From: Sclerodactyla briareus
Lineage: Eukaryota; Echinodermata; Holothuroidea; Dendrochirotida; Sclerodactylidae
DNA: 64,000 nucleotides
Assembly (NCBI GenBank): GCA_026419785.1
Contig: JAODTK010005689.1
Location: 1-64,000 of the forward strand
Reading direction: 5' to 3'
Made by a program: the position numbers and the translations under genes. The first letter of the stretch is position 1. Each line of letters starts with the position of its first letter. This document shows positions 1-12,517 of the stretch, piece after piece. Under the pieces are notes generated by a model. That model had not been told where the DNA came from, searched no databases, and saw nothing but the letters and a program-made list of their open reading frames with translations.

Positions 1-1639
1 ACAAATAAAGAAATAGAACGAAATAGCTTACCTCCGTTAGATACCAATGACGGGATAGCTCAGCTACCTGATTTGTTTTCACTCTGTATATAATGACGAA
101 TAGTTTACTCGTAAACGTAGCCCATAGTCCAACCGAGAACGTAAAATGAACGTCCATTCGCCGGGATGTATCGGCTTGCAGTCAGAGAGCAACCAGCGAG
201 CGTCCAATCGCTCGAGCGATGAACGCTGCTTTCGCTTCGCTGGCGGTGATAAAGAACTGAATGGAGTCAAATAAACTGTATGCTGATGCAAAACAAGCCA
301 AGAAAGCTACAGCTCAGTATACGGACGCTGATCGCTTTATGTGGAGATATTTCCCATATTAGGGACAATCTGCGGTATGAGACATCAACGCCGCATTGGT
401 AATGTTAGTGAATTTGCCTATGCAGTGCTCGTTCCGTTCTATTTGGATAAGTTCTACCTCAATGGGACCTATTTCATCTCTGATGAATCAAATACGCATA
501 TGAGACACATCTTACTTGCCCATGCTATGTCAATTTGGCTTATTTGATAGAGTCATGCCGCATTCGCCCTTACTGAACAACTCGCTTACACAGCGAACTT
601 GGTACCAGTCACATCGCATCGCAGTGTTTTAGTAGAGCGCCCTCTTTTCATTATGCAGAATACAAACCACACGAAGTGGGGATAAGAAAAGTTAGTAATA
701 AAGGAGGGGCCTAGGAAAGGGAAGAAGGAGGGAACTGAGTATTCAACATTTCTCTAAAGGTCGAAGGATTTTATGCATCCAATCTACCTGTGTATGTGTT
801 TGTGCGCGCGCTTTGTGTGTGTGTGGGTGTTGTGTGTGTGTGTGTTCGTAAAATGGTATGTAAACACGATGGATGATCCACCAGGGCGTTCCAAGCATTC
901 GCTTTTCCGCTGGGAGCGTCAAGAATTATTCTCAGAGAGGAGTTCCCAAAGACCCAATCCTTTCTGAGGCACAGCCAGGTCGGGACATATCGAAGGAAAC
1001 GGGACCCCCTATCGTAGTGATTGGGGCTCCACATAAACTAAACAAAAACAAGGGAAGAGGGAAACCAGTCCAGTGGATATACATTCGAGAAACCAGAACC
1101 TTGACTCCGGTGAGTGAAACGCGATGGTTAAAATTGAGAGTACAACCATAATCTATGTAATGTTGTTACTGTCTATGAACACGATATCTCGAAACAGGCC
1201 TGTGTGGAAGGTACCCAGAATGGAATCAGACTTCTTCAATGAAGCGAAATAATTATCAATATTTTCAATGCGTTTCGAGTGAAGGACTATATATAATGAT
1301 CAGTTCCTGTGAGTTGAAAATATTTAAAGGTTGGAGCTCCGGAGAGGGCCAATTTCCTTATCACAGTTTGAGCTGCGGGAAGCCCAAAGGTTCTCTTCGC
1401 TACGATCCTAAAATCCGTAATGACCCCTAGCAAACGTGGTTTTCCATGGTGGTACGTAAGGCTTCTTAGCCGTTTTTCTTCCCCAGTCTTGTTGTAATGT
1501 TAAAGAATTAATGTTCATACTCTGCTTGCGCGGGAACCCGTAACAACGTATATGCTTAATCGCAATTATCGACATGACGGAGGTAGGACATTCCGGCCAC
1601 GAGTGACCGTAGCCGGAAAATACACCGCACCGGGAGAGG
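1..1639. other. CpG-rich stretch without a recognised gene
   Basis: I see no convincing gene here: open frames are short and overlap on both strands. The stretch is rich in CpG. It holds a TG-rich simple repeat near 788-847 and a short perfect stem at 1591-1618, with arms TTCCGGC and GCCGGAA around a 14-base loop, just before the minisatellite. Confidence 0.5.
788..847. repeat. TG-rich microsatellite
   Basis: Alternating T and G dominate, interrupted by a short GCGCGCGC segment that could adopt left-handed DNA. The reverse strand reads as CA repeats and gives a low-complexity false frame. Confidence 0.8.
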
Positions 1640-2094
1640 ACTACGGATATGCTATAAAGTGGTACAGCGGTGCTACGGTATCAACATGATCACTGCAATG
1701 GTGCAGAGGAGAGCCACGGTGGCGCTACGGATATGCCACGGATAAGCTGCCGAACAGTGTCATGGTGCCTGCGGCATACTACGAGTGAGATGCGACAGGG
1801 CTTAGTGCATGCGGTATACACACGGGTAATCTGCGAAGGGTTTGGTTGCCTGCGGTTATCACTACGGGTAATGCTGCGCAGCTGTCTTGTGCTGCGGTAT
1901 ACTACAGGTAATCTGCGACTGGGTCTTGGGCCGCGGTTATACTAAGGGTAACTGCACAGTGTCTTGGTGCCGACGGTTATACTACAGGTAATCTGCGGAC
2001 TGTGTTTGGATGCCTGCGTTATTACGGGTAAATGCGACTGTGTTCGGAATTGAGCTACGGTTGTACCACGGTAGTCGCGGTTACGATTACGGTC
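1640..2094. repeat. Minisatellite, about 10 units of 39-43 bp
   Basis: The core GCGGTTATACTACGGGTAAT followed by CTGCGACTGTGTCTTGGTGCC recurs about ten times. Units are clearest from 1800 to 2040 and decay towards both edges. Copies differ mostly by one- or two-base insertions and deletions, so the array shifts frame constantly and is not coding. It is CpG-rich, unlike typical old satellite DNA. Confidence 0.8.
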
Positions 2095-4034
2095 TTACAC
2101 CCTACACGAATTTTATGGCATAAACCATGTGGCAAAACATAAAACATCGCCTGTATAAGTCGTCAGTTACCATTCCACTTGGAGACTCAAGCACCACATA
2201 CCAGGATACTAGTCGAACGAAAAGTCGCGGGAGGAAGGGTATGACCTCGCAAAATCTCATTCTGCACACTCTACCCACTGAGAGTAGGTCATGCTACTAG
2301 CGCCCCCCCCCCCCCCCAAGCAGTTCCCAAATGAAAGAAAAAAGGAAAAAAATAATTCATTGACATGAGATATGACTATATCGCCGAATATTTCAGTTCT
2401 TCCTGCAGATGTCACATTTTGAAAACGGAGCTGACGCGTATTATCTAAAACCCTAGCCCTAGGGCTCAATAAAACAAGCGAACTCCGAAAGTAATCCGGA
2501 ATAGCGCCCCCATTAAAAAAAAATGGATCATGCGGATTAAGTCCATGCAACAGCAGAAGTAGCAAGGAGGGCTTGCCTGTGAGGAGAGGGTGGGGTGGAA
2601 TATACCTGAGTTTACTAACCTCCCGATTCCAAGGATTGACAGCCCCCCCCCCCCCCCACACCCCCCCCCCCCCCCTGTATCGTGGTGTTACAGTCGACAG
2701 GCTATTTGTCAAGTGCGGATGTACCAGTGGGTCGGTATATATGCTGAGTGAATAGAGCAATGCATAAGTGCGGAGCGCAGGGCGGACATGAATGCCAAAT
2801 TACGCTAGTAACATGGGCGATAGAAGTGTTATTATTGTTGCATTAGATTTTGCAGAGATAGAGATTAGTCCATTGGGGCGAATATTCCAAATTAGAATGA
2901 AACGAAGCCTGCGTGGTAAAATTACAATGAGACAGTTCGGGTAACAATGAATGAGATGATAGTGATATTGGTCAAAGGTCATAGGGAATGACCACAGTTC
3001 GACGTTAAACGTACAGTGTGCAGAACGATCTGTCAAAACTCCCCTGCCAAAAATGGCAGATCCTGCCATTACAAAACTTTGCAGAGCCCACCCCCCCATA
3101 CTATCAACAATAAGATCCGAAAACATGGATGAATTGTTGCGTTTTCAAATAGTGGTGACAGATTAAAAATGAGCTGTAACGACATTGCTATGGGTGGAAT
3201 GACAGAATCTCGTCTATTCACCCGAACTGTTCTGGTGGGTGAGATGCGCTCTTTAAACTACGAACGGGCTCTATCTGTACCAATGCGGGGTTGATGAGGA
3301 TCACAACAAGAAAAGTCAATCAAACGTCCGGATACAATGACCTGCGGATAGCTCTCTCAGCATCATTGTACCGTTTATTGGACTTTATTCGATCCTTCAT
3401 CAACGTGAATATACGATTTCATATTCATACTGCAACCCGAATCGGAACTTCCATCAAGGATGGGATTCCACCGGGGCGGATGCGTGATTCGCTAGGAATG
3501 TGAAAAATTGTATTTCCAAGAGAAAAATCATTTTTGGATGTGAGAAACTTGTAATGACCTGAAAATGCCATTGGGAATAATGGCAATTCAAGTATATGCT
3601 TTAGGCGGAAGTTTAATTACACAGCAATCTCTCCGGGTATGCGGTACACATGGTCATTTTGCATACTCAGGGGCTCACCGCATCCTATTGGGTGAATTCG
3701 TTGCAGCCTATGGAAAGTACTGCATCTCTGACAACACATTTCGAACCTTCACTTCACGGAACCACTCGACTGAATTATAGCGCGAGAGCCAAACGAGCGA
3801 ACCGATAGGATTTGTTTAGCCTCATATCTCTCCAGTCTCCGTACGTCTATGGGACACGTGAAACTATAGACTAGAGTTGTTTCAAGGTTCATAGCTATAC
3901 CTAGAATTGTACCTGAGTCGTACTGTCAGCCTGCCGAATCCTCCACGGTACACGGAATAAGGAAATACCTCATACGGTACCTTAATGGGGGTGGGGGTGA
4001 TCCACACGCACACGACAACTGGAATTACCTACCC
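2095..4034. other. Repeat-like stretch without a gene
   Basis: No exon-like structure seen. It contains cytosine runs of about 15 at 2303-2317, 2643-2657 and 2661-2675, the last two separated only by ACA. The longest frame, on the minus strand (2257-2760), runs through these homopolymers and is low in complexity. Confidence 0.5.
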
Positions 4035-4212
4035 CTCGTTTGTGCCCCGCTCCATCTCTTGTGCTGAGCGGACCAGCGGAAGGCAAACAGGTACCATTTT
4101 AAATTCTTTGGAATGACCCGACCGGGATTCGACCCCAGTCTCAGGTGGAAGGCTGACGGCCAAAACTTTTCCAAGTTGGTAGTTCAGATGCCCGGATTGG
4201 TTTCTAATCATG
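4035..4212 (-). mobile_element. tRNA-derived SINE fragment
   Basis: On the minus strand the sequence reads GTCAGCCTTCCACCTGAGAC followed by GGGGTCGAATCCCGG, which matches the anticodon arm and pol III B box (GGTTCGAATCC type) of a tRNA-like head. An AATTTAAAATGGTACC body segment follows. The match to the tRNA T-loop is direct; assignment to a SINE family is from general knowledge. No clear flanking duplication or A tail was found, so it may be truncated. Confidence 0.55.
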
Positions 4213-5926
4213 GGACCCCGTACACAAATTTAATCAAATGTACAAGCTAGCTCTGACCTAATTCCCAAATCCTGTTGGGCGATGGCCTGCAATTCACTCC
4301 TCCATTCTATTGGCTTTTCCCAGGCCCCACAGATGATGTCTTGTGTAGTGTCAGTTGAAGTCCACTGTCCCTGTTGGCCAATTATTCAGTAATGTCGTTA
4401 TTAGCGTTTGTATCCGATTCGATTGATTGAATTTTATTGCATCAGACGAGTGTAAGGCCTCATAGATAAATCCTTGCTGTATTAGTGTGGTGGATGAGCC
4501 GGTGATAACCATCCTATATTCTCCACTAGAGTCCGATGTACGAGGCAGGGGTGTAAACCTTCCCAACCTGCTCCGGAACCGTATTTTACGTCCAATCCAA
4601 AAGGACGATCATTGAACCCCAGGATTCGGCCACTTCTCGAAGAACTGGAGGAGGGAAGTTTCATGATCAACGGCCGACCGACTATTGCAAAATCCGAAAA
4701 CGAACTTAATGAAAACCCAAGCACAAATCCACTGAATTAAGGGAACTGGACCTCACCCATCGCAACTGCAAAAATGCAGCCACCTAGGGAGAACATCCGG
4801 TGACTGCTGTAATTCAAGCCGGGAATGTTTGCTTGCAATGCGACACTGATACCACCCGTCCTGCAGTGCGCACCATTTAGCCTGGAACTTCGCACAATAA
4901 AAGTGTAAATTTAGTATAGCGCCATCACTAAAACTTCATATGCAGATATCCGTTTTTTCAATGATGTAATCCAACTGAATGACGGTGAACATTTCCCTCA
5001 TTTGTAGAGCATACCCCCCCCCTCCCCCACACCATTCTTCTTCCGAACTCCAGGTCACAACAATATGTCCTTTACTTTTCTTAGACAAAATTTCATTCAC
5101 TGAATTCCAACTCAGCCTTTTGGGACTTCGTGTCTCCGATTTTGACTTCTGTCAACCTCGAGGACCACGGCGCGAATCCCAGACGGCCGTGCGCCGCACC
5201 CCGCCGGGTAGGAAGACAAAAAATAATGAGAGGAAGAAAGGGGGACGTGGGAAGAAAGAAGGAACGGCGGGGGGGGGGACAATTAAAAGAAGACAGGGAA
5301 CAAAGGATAGAGCAATCATATTGGACATACAAAAAGGAGATAGAGAAAAAGCATCCATCGCAGCGCCACACGCGGGATCGAGATGAGTGAACCTCTTTGA
5401 TATGCATGTATTACAAGGTTATCCGATATCGGTGTGATCTTGCGCCAAGGACTACCATACCTACCCCTCTCAGGAAAGAATTAAATCTGACGTTTCTCGA
5501 GAACACATTGTTGACCAGGTAGGACAGGGGGGACTATCAGGCTATACCATTTTATATTCTTCCTTTCACATTGGCCCTGATTGTATCTTTTACTTTTATT
5601 TATTATTTATTTTTATCAAGAGAAAACCCCTGCTTACTCCAATTGGGGGCCCTGGAAGTGTAGGGGGCGGACGGGGGGGGGGACGACTTTCCCTCCCTGA
5701 CCCCCCCCATCCCCGTGACACCACGTATCTATATATAGTATTGAGACGATTTCTGTCTTGACGTCGCGCAATCGCCTGTCCCTGTTAGAGAGATGAGATC
5801 ATAAGGATATGGTGTGCAAAGGACACACGGGCGGTTCAACGTTAATTGCACGAACAGTACTGTAGAAACGATCTTTGAAAACTCCTTGAAGGAAAACGCA
5901 GCTTGGATACAAACAAACGGTGATAT
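4213..5926. other. No gene seen; purine-rich tract
   Basis: Nothing gene-like stands out. Around 5215-5355 the plus strand is strongly purine-rich (AAGAAAG, GGAGATAGAG and similar), which creates long low-complexity frames on both strands. C or G runs occur at 5010-5030, 5268-5277 and 5660-5710. Confidence 0.5.
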
Positions 5927-6190
5927 CATGGAGAAGGAAAAAAATGTCCTATAGGACTGCTGAGTCCAAACCCCATTTCATTGCGATGTGTTCGTATGTG
6001 GAGTTATTGGCCTCCAAGTTTGGTCCAATTTGCAGAGGAATTGGGGAGAATCCCAATGCGCAAATAACACATGACGTCACACTTGAACAACCAGCGGAAA
6101 GTTATGTTATGTACTATTGTTTATTGTGGTGACAACGGAAACATTAGAGGAAGTTACTGTAGGCTGGCTTACCCAAAGGATTATCACCAC
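5927..6190 (+). repeat. Family A repeat, left part of an interrupted copy
   Basis: It shares TTATTGGCCTCCAAGTTTGG, a CCCCATTTCA segment and a CAxxTGACxTCACAC segment with the copies near 33.9 and 43.7 kb. The copy stops abruptly at 6190, where a hAT-like terminus begins, and resumes at 8941. Its nature (old MITE or other) is not known to me. Confidence 0.7.
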
Positions 6191-8504
6191 CAGGGGCGGA
6201 TCCGGATTTCGGTTATAGGGGGCGCCAAAAATTACACTATAATATTTTGGGAGAGCTTATGGGAGAGCGCCAAAAATCGGGGGGGGGGGGGTGGTGTGCT
6301 AATTCCCCTAGATACTGAAATGTAATTTGATTTGAACGCAGTATCTGATCAGTGCATAGCAAGAGAGAGTTTTAGTAGGGGGCCATGGGGGGTGCCGAAG
6401 GTCTGGGAGTTGTGGGGGCAAAGGAAGATTGAGATCATCAGTGACCATTCCAAGCGGGGCGCCATTGGGGTTTGCGTGCGTTGGGCGCACCAGAAAATTC
6501 TGGTTCTGCGGAGACCTCCCAGATGGTGGAACGGCAGTTCTCGTGTATTTGCTTAAAAAAAGCATAACCAAAAAATTCTAAAATTGGTCATGGGATTTTG
6601 GAAGAAACCCTGGTGGTCCATTAAAGACTAGATTCCGTATGTAACAAATGCAACGTTAGTACTAACGACAATTTTGCAGTAGTGATCACAAGATGTTCCC
6701 ACTGCGCGTATGGGAATTTGTTTTCATACTCGCAATCGTGATGAGTGAAGTGAAACAATTTTTGGATGAATTGAGGTCACTGAGATCACGAGGAGGTCAT
6801 GCCAGCTTGCCCACAACGGAACAGCTTCAATTAAAAAAATTTGCCCAGATAAAGGATAAATTGACCGTTGTCGAGCGTTCTGGAGGGGAGGAGGGGGGGG
6901 GGGGGGGGGGGGGTACAAGAACTATATTGTTTTGGTGTACGCAAATATGGGTCATTTTGAGAAAAGTTGTGAGGAAGGTATTCCGCCAACATCGGATTAA
7001 GCCCGAGCTGGCCCCGAAACGCCAGATCAAGCTGAAACCTTTCGTACTGAGGGAAGGCTCCTTGATGTTAGAATGAGGGCAATCTTAGAGAAAATTATGA
7101 AAAGTTATATTTTGCAATTTTGGGGTATGGATAAATACGGAAAACAAGACCACAGGGAAGTTAAAATGAGTGTTGCAATTTATAGCACAATCTTGCCAGG
7201 CATGGATACAGATTTATTCCAAGAGGGGTGGGGGGGATTTCTGATGTGAATCGAGTACGACAGACCATCCCTACAGTGCGCCCGGGGCAGGAAACCGATA
7301 AATCGTATGAGAACATGGCAAGATAAACCGTAAATCAATTAGTCGTCTTCACACAGTAGCTTTATCTTAAGACCCGAAAGGATCCTGTGGAACATTTCAC
7401 AGCGTGACGACCAAAACAATGTAGTACGAACAGGGGCTCGATCCTATTTTGAAAGTGGGGGGGGCACATTGAATGCACATGACCATTAGGCGGAGCGCCA
7501 GCATCGGGTGGCGCGAAGCGCACCAAGAAGCAAATGCAGATTCTCATACCTCCAGATCGACGGAAATGGCACTTGCCAGCTCAATCGCACCCATCACATG
7601 TGTGATTTGAGTAAAAAAACACACCAAAGTTGTCATGTGCATACTAAGAGATATTACAAAATCACAATGGAGTTTTATTACCTTTTCTACTCTGGCTTTG
7701 TTTGCGTGGGCCCAGGGGTTCTACCGAACAGTCCTTGTGGGAATCGAAGGGAAAAGCCATAGGCGTACGGGACCATTTCCAATTCGGGAGCAAAAAATTT
7801 TTACCCGAATTTACAAGGCAGTCACCGGGGACTGCCGAACGCGCGCAAAAGCGCGGGAATTCTTTTTTTGCGATTTCCCGGGCATGAATCGAAAAAGTTG
7901 CAAAAACTAAAGCATTTTGCCACTTTGCTTTTTTTTTCTTCCCAAGATTTCAAGAATTTTTCATATCAGAAAATTGGGGGGGGGGGCAAGTTTTTACCCC
8001 AAGGCTCCTGAAATTTATTCGAGTGAACAAAATTTTAGTCGACCAACATCGGCATATTTAGCCGACACGCTGGATTAAAAAACGACATTGGCGCCCAACA
8101 ACAAATTATGAACTCTGGCTATTCGATGTTAAAATTCGAGACTTCGATATGAAACGTGGGCTAATCTTCGAATGGCACTAGTCGGGTCCGATCTTCACTG
8201 GGTCCGCACTAGAATAGTGGACTTAGACCATTTCCATTGAATCAGTTTAGAGTGATACCAAAACGGGCATGTGCCTACTGCTCGGAGCAACCTATTATTT
8301 TATTGACGGTCCGTAAAAGTGGTTTGTGGTGGGTGGGGGGGGGACTGGGGAGGGACAAACGAGATGATATCCCCCACTTTGAAAGTGGGGGACATACCCC
8401 CCCCCCCCTCCCCCACATGTTGAAGCCCCATTGGGGCTACAAATCGGCCGACCGGAAATGTTTCTTCATCCCCCCCCATCCCTCCAACACATTTTCAGAG
8501 AGTT

Positions 8505-8590
8505 TAGAGAAGAGAAGAAGAGAGATAGAAGAAGAGCAAGGAGAACAGAGAGAGCAGAGAGAGGAGAGATGTGAGAGAGAGAGAGATGTT
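8505..8590. repeat. GA-rich microsatellite
   Basis: About 85 bases of nearly pure purine sequence (AGAGAAGAAGAG, GAGAGAGAG). It lies inside the nested element and yields a low-complexity Glu/Arg-rich frame that is not a gene. Confidence 0.8.
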
Positions 8591-8874
8591 TGGTTCGCCG
8601 CAAACATTCAAAGCGCGTTACCGCTCTAACGTGGGGAATTCACCACATGTCGTCGCAAATCATTATAGCCCTGGACAGCACAACTCGGTCCTAATATTAG
8701 TTAGTTGCCGTGCCTAGATAGCTTTTGAGGAAGATTAAGATACCAAAATACAAACACCATCCGCATCGTGGTGCTTCTTCTGACAGTGGAACAGATTGGC
8801 AGGATAGGGCTTTGTCAACTTTAACTCAAACGGATCAAGGCCGGCCAAAAAAAAACAATCCTCTCGAGATTTTA

Positions 8875-8922
8875 GGGGGGGGGGGGGGCGCGCGCGGGGC
8901 GCGGGGCCCCCCCCCCCCCCCC
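8875..8922. repeat. G14 / C16 inverted homopolymer pair
   Basis: A run of 14 G (8875-8888), a CG-rich centre, then 16 C (8907-8922). It can fold into an extremely stable hairpin, and both strands can form G-quadruplex-like structures. It sits about 18 bases inside the right end of the nested element. Confidence 0.8.
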
Positions 8923-8940
8923 ACCTGGATCCGCGCGCTG

Positions 8941-9215
8941 AAAACCCACCCACCACCCACTACAGCAATCCTCTCCATAGGATAAATGCTTTTCGGAGTA
9001 AAATAAGGCGATGAATTTTTCAATAGACAATGTTGCAGGGTTGTGCTGCAAGTATTGGATAGCATTTATATTGCATGATCGATGATGGGAGCTTTCGATC
9101 TGGCGCAATACACAGCACAAACTTCAAAGGACTCTAACTCGTAACGGGAAAGTCGTTATGTGAACTTCGGGTTTGACCTGAGCATCAGTTTTCTCGAGCT
9201 AGTCTTCCAATCATA
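8941..9215 (+). repeat. Family A repeat, right part of the interrupted copy
   Basis: It shares CCCACTACAGCAATCCTC, ATATTGCATGAT, TTTCGATCTxGCGCAA and CCGTAACGGAAAGTC-like segments with the copy at 43.97-44.22 kb, in the same order and spacing. It completes the copy that starts at 5927. Confidence 0.7.
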
Positions 9216-10498
9216 TGCAGTTGTTCTCACCTGGAAAAATACATGCAATCCCGGCACACACTGTACAGACTTCCCCCAAACTCGTCATACCTCATCAACA
9301 ATAGGTACATAGGGAAACATATATAAAAAGGCTAAGAGGCTAGCATAGGGAACATACAAAAGAACGGGTTTTGGTTCAAAGCTAAGCCATGGGTCCATGA
9401 GAACGCATACAGTTTGCGAATAGATGTGCGCGTGAGTTAATAAGGCGCCCAGGTTGTATATATAATGAACGCCAATAAAGCAAAATGCAACCTCTTCAGG
9501 CACGTTCGGCAAATCATTGAAAAACATGTTCAATTAACGAATTGAATTTGATGCCCTGATTGATGTGGTATGTTAAATGAATGGTTACCTCCGTATTTGA
9601 TGTATATGATTTTTATTTTACGTTATAAATACATTTTTGATATAGATTCCTGTAGTTCCCCCCAACTTTTAAAATGGATGTTCAGAATTACTTATGTAGC
9701 TCGTCATATATATAATATTAATAGTATTTCAATCATTCTCCGTTTGCCTTGTAGGGATTCCTTATGTTTGTTATCTCAAGTGAAAGGGCCGATGCCGCGG
9801 ACCAGGAAGCGCAACAGCCCCCCCCCCCCCCCCCCCTACTGGCGGTCATAACGAAGTTGATGCCAAAAATGAAGATAGTCCTAATCGTGTCATAATAGTC
9901 TTGTAAAATTCCACATGTACAAAATTTTGCATATCAAGCCCTTTTGCCGAATTGGAAGTTGCCCAGTCATGTCATCACTCACGCTTTCAAGTTCGCCCCA
10001 TCGAAAATTCACTGGGTGAGTGGCTCATTCTTTTTCACATGTAATGACTCCTTCCCCCCCCCCCCACACCCCCCCCCCATCGTGTTTTTATGTGGATTAT
10101 TATTCATGCGTGGTAAGATTATAAGCGTTTCGGCTAATTTGAGTTATCTTAAACGTTTCGATATGTTTTAAGAGGGAAACCTCACTTCAATTATGCCTTA
10201 GAACTGTTTGGTGTTGTGCGTGCACGTGCATAGGCCATTTAAGCCTGTCAACGACGCCATCGGGGTTCGGTCGCTTTTCATTATAGTTGCTATGTCCCCT
10301 CGTGTTTTACGCGCTTAGGCTATTCAGTGACTCAATTCAGAACAGCATAGCCTGTGTCCATTGTGCGCGATGTCTAGTGCATATGTTGAGGGGGGGGGGG
10401 GGGTGTTGCACTCTTCGTCACCCCCGTCACGGTGGTTTGGCGGGGAGATTTTTGCGCCTATACTGTAATCAGTTGGCAGCTAGCCATGCGCGGGGCTG
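9216..10498. other. No gene seen
   Basis: AT-rich around 9590-9720, then C runs at about 9818-9836 and 10056-10078 and a G run at about 10390-10402. Frames are short and several depend on the homopolymers. The C run at 9818 is followed by CTACTGGCGG, similar to hAT-like ends elsewhere in the window, but no partner end was identified. Confidence 0.45.
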
Positions 10499-12517
10499 CA
10501 GGGGCGTCGTGCAAAATTAAATTTTGGAAAAGGGGCCCATCACGGGTGGTGACTACCTAAGCCGAGCGCCACCACGAGTTGGCGTGCACAGACATACAAT
10601 GTTCATCAGATTGCGGGAAATACACTTCCCACTTTTTGTGCTTTATGAGTAATGCAACCCCTTGACACCCTACAACTTCAGTTTTCCTTTTCCGGGAAAT
10701 ATTCTCGAAAAGATTCACTGAAGGCTCTGGCTACAAATCCTTCTTTTAATCTCTTTCGTTATAGGCATCACCGCTGGAATTTACCAGGGTTCCCAATAGA
10801 TGGTCCCAAAAAAATGTGAAATCATTAGTGTGGCCACTGATTTCATGTTCGTGATCCATCTAAGTTGCGCGCCACCACTGATTTCCTTCCGCGTTTCGAA
10901 TTTTGAAGTAAAGTGTTTTCCGTTGCCAGATGGGGAGCCCAGATGGTATTTTTTCATTAAAAATAAGTCAAATAAACTCAAATTTGAAAAAAGAAGAGAA
11001 GGAATTTCACTTTAGTCAACAGTATGTTCCTACGAATATATCCAATAGAAGCATGCTGCAGAGCATCACCATGGTTGCCGCGAAGCTTAGCGAAAACTCG
11101 AATTATGGCCTCCCCTAATGCATGGTGAGCCCAAGATTGGCAATTTTACATGTGCAGTAAATTGAAAATAAACGTTGCAAATTGAAATGAATTTCATCTT
11201 AAAGCCAATTGTTCAAACAGCTTTATACTATCTAAGAAGCGCAGCATTCATAGGTGCCGCGCATATTTAGCGATTATACTTTCTCAAATGCAATGGTGTC
11301 TTCCAGATAGCTATTTTCAGGTGCGATAATTAAAAATAACTTGAAGCCTGAGTAATAACTTTTCACTCAGCCACCTATTTCCTTGCGATTTCAAGGCTCC
11401 CAGCGCATCGGCACTATGGATTTGCCGCGCAGCGTAGCAAATGTTTGGAATTGACCTTATTTAAATGGTAAAGGTGATTTCCAATGGCCATTTTTAGTAC
11501 ATAAATTGGAAGTTAACTTCACAAATTAGAATGACTTTCACTTTCGCATCTCTATGTTTTTTTGCGAATTTGGGCCTAAAATTGCGAAGCGGCATATTGG
11601 TTTCCGCCAGCGTAGCCTTTTTTATATCATAATGAACCTACACACAAAATTAAAAGGAATAACACTTTTGCAGTTCTTGCGATTTGAGATTTGAGAAGTA
11701 AAGTGGGCAAGTGGCACCAAGATTTGTCAAGCATTGTAGCACAAAATTGTCAAAGAAGGGTTATTTGTTGGTCGCAAATGTTACTTCTAGATGAGCATTA
11801 ATATGAAAAAAAAAAAAACATATTGCCCGGGACAATATAAAGTGTCACGGATATTATTGACTAAAAGTGATTTTGATATTTTATTGGTATGACTTTTTTG
11901 ATATACACGCATCGACGTTTTTCCGCGTTTTGAACGTTCGTTAATAATCCTACATTTTCCGGGTCCTCAAAAAACCTCAACATATTTTTTGCCAACTTGG
12001 TATTTATGGTGTCCGGATGGAAAATCTGGTGGGCCGATTTTTGGCTCGCGGACCGCCATTTGGGAACCCCCGGGAGGCTGTTTGTGCATGTTTGAATGAA
12101 CTATTTCCATGATAGAACAAAAACAACTTGAAAAAGGGGGAATCAGCGTGTAATTAGCAAATTTTGATGCCATAGCTGCATTGTCTAGGCCGGTGGTAGA
12201 GTCTTTGAGCTGTAATGACCCCAGGTTGGTCAGTTAGTGGCGCTATGTATATTTGATATCGAATATCAAGCGCGAGCTTAGGACAGACATATCCGATGAG
12301 GCCAATGGCCATTAATAATCTCGATATATGTTAAGTTGAGGGTGTGGGGGAAATCCGCCAAGATTATCAAAAAACAATTGAATATATAGTCTACTTTTCG
12401 ATTTCAACAATACCTTTCAATTTAAATTATGACGAAATTTCATGACACCTCTGAAAAAAATTGAGGGGGCGCCCCAGCCCCCCCCCCCCCCGGGCCCGAT
12501 TGGGCACGACGCCACTG
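10499..12517. mobile_element. Possible hAT-like element with internal array
   Basis: The left end CAGGGGCGTCGTGC and the right end GCACGACGCCACTG are inverted copies matching at 13 of 14 bases. Neighbouring octamers (CGGGGCTG and CTCGCCTG) agree at only 5 of 8 positions, so the target duplication is weak. A C run precedes the right end, as in related elements here. The interior is dominated by a degenerate tandem array. The two ends could instead belong to different insertions. Confidence 0.35.
10870..11760. repeat. Degenerate tandem array, period about 125-190 bp
   Basis: At least four units share the same order of landmarks: a TTTCACTTT-like word (near 11005, 11193, 11362, 11536), a TGCCGCGCAGCGTAGC-like word (near 11075, 11257, 11430, 11613), and an ATGGTxxTTTTCA..TAAATTGAAAATAA-like word. 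Units are heavily diverged, so the array is old or fast-evolving. No frame stays open across units. Confidence 0.6.

Larger units (their letters stand above)
6191..8940. mobile_element. hAT-like non-autonomous element nested in family A
   Basis: It begins CAGGGGCGGATCC and ends GGATCCGCGCGCTG, an imperfect inverted pair with the CAG...CTG ends common in hAT elements. The flanks join into one continuous family A copy when compared with the copies near 33.9 and 43.7 kb, which supports a single insertion between 6190 and 8941. No transposase frame is visible. The interior has G or C runs at about 6281-6291, 6894-6913, 7976-7986 and 8397-8408, a GA-rich tract, and a G14/C16 pair near the right end. 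A convincing 8 bp target duplication was not seen, so the superfamily is inferred from the termini. Confidence 0.5.

Noticed and set aside
5093-5407. Several 60-135 codon frames on both strands
   Set aside because: They reflect a purine-rich tract and homopolymers and are low in complexity.
6693-7076. 127-codon plus-strand frame
   Set aside because: It reads through a G run of about 20, giving polyglycine, and lies inside the nested mobile element.
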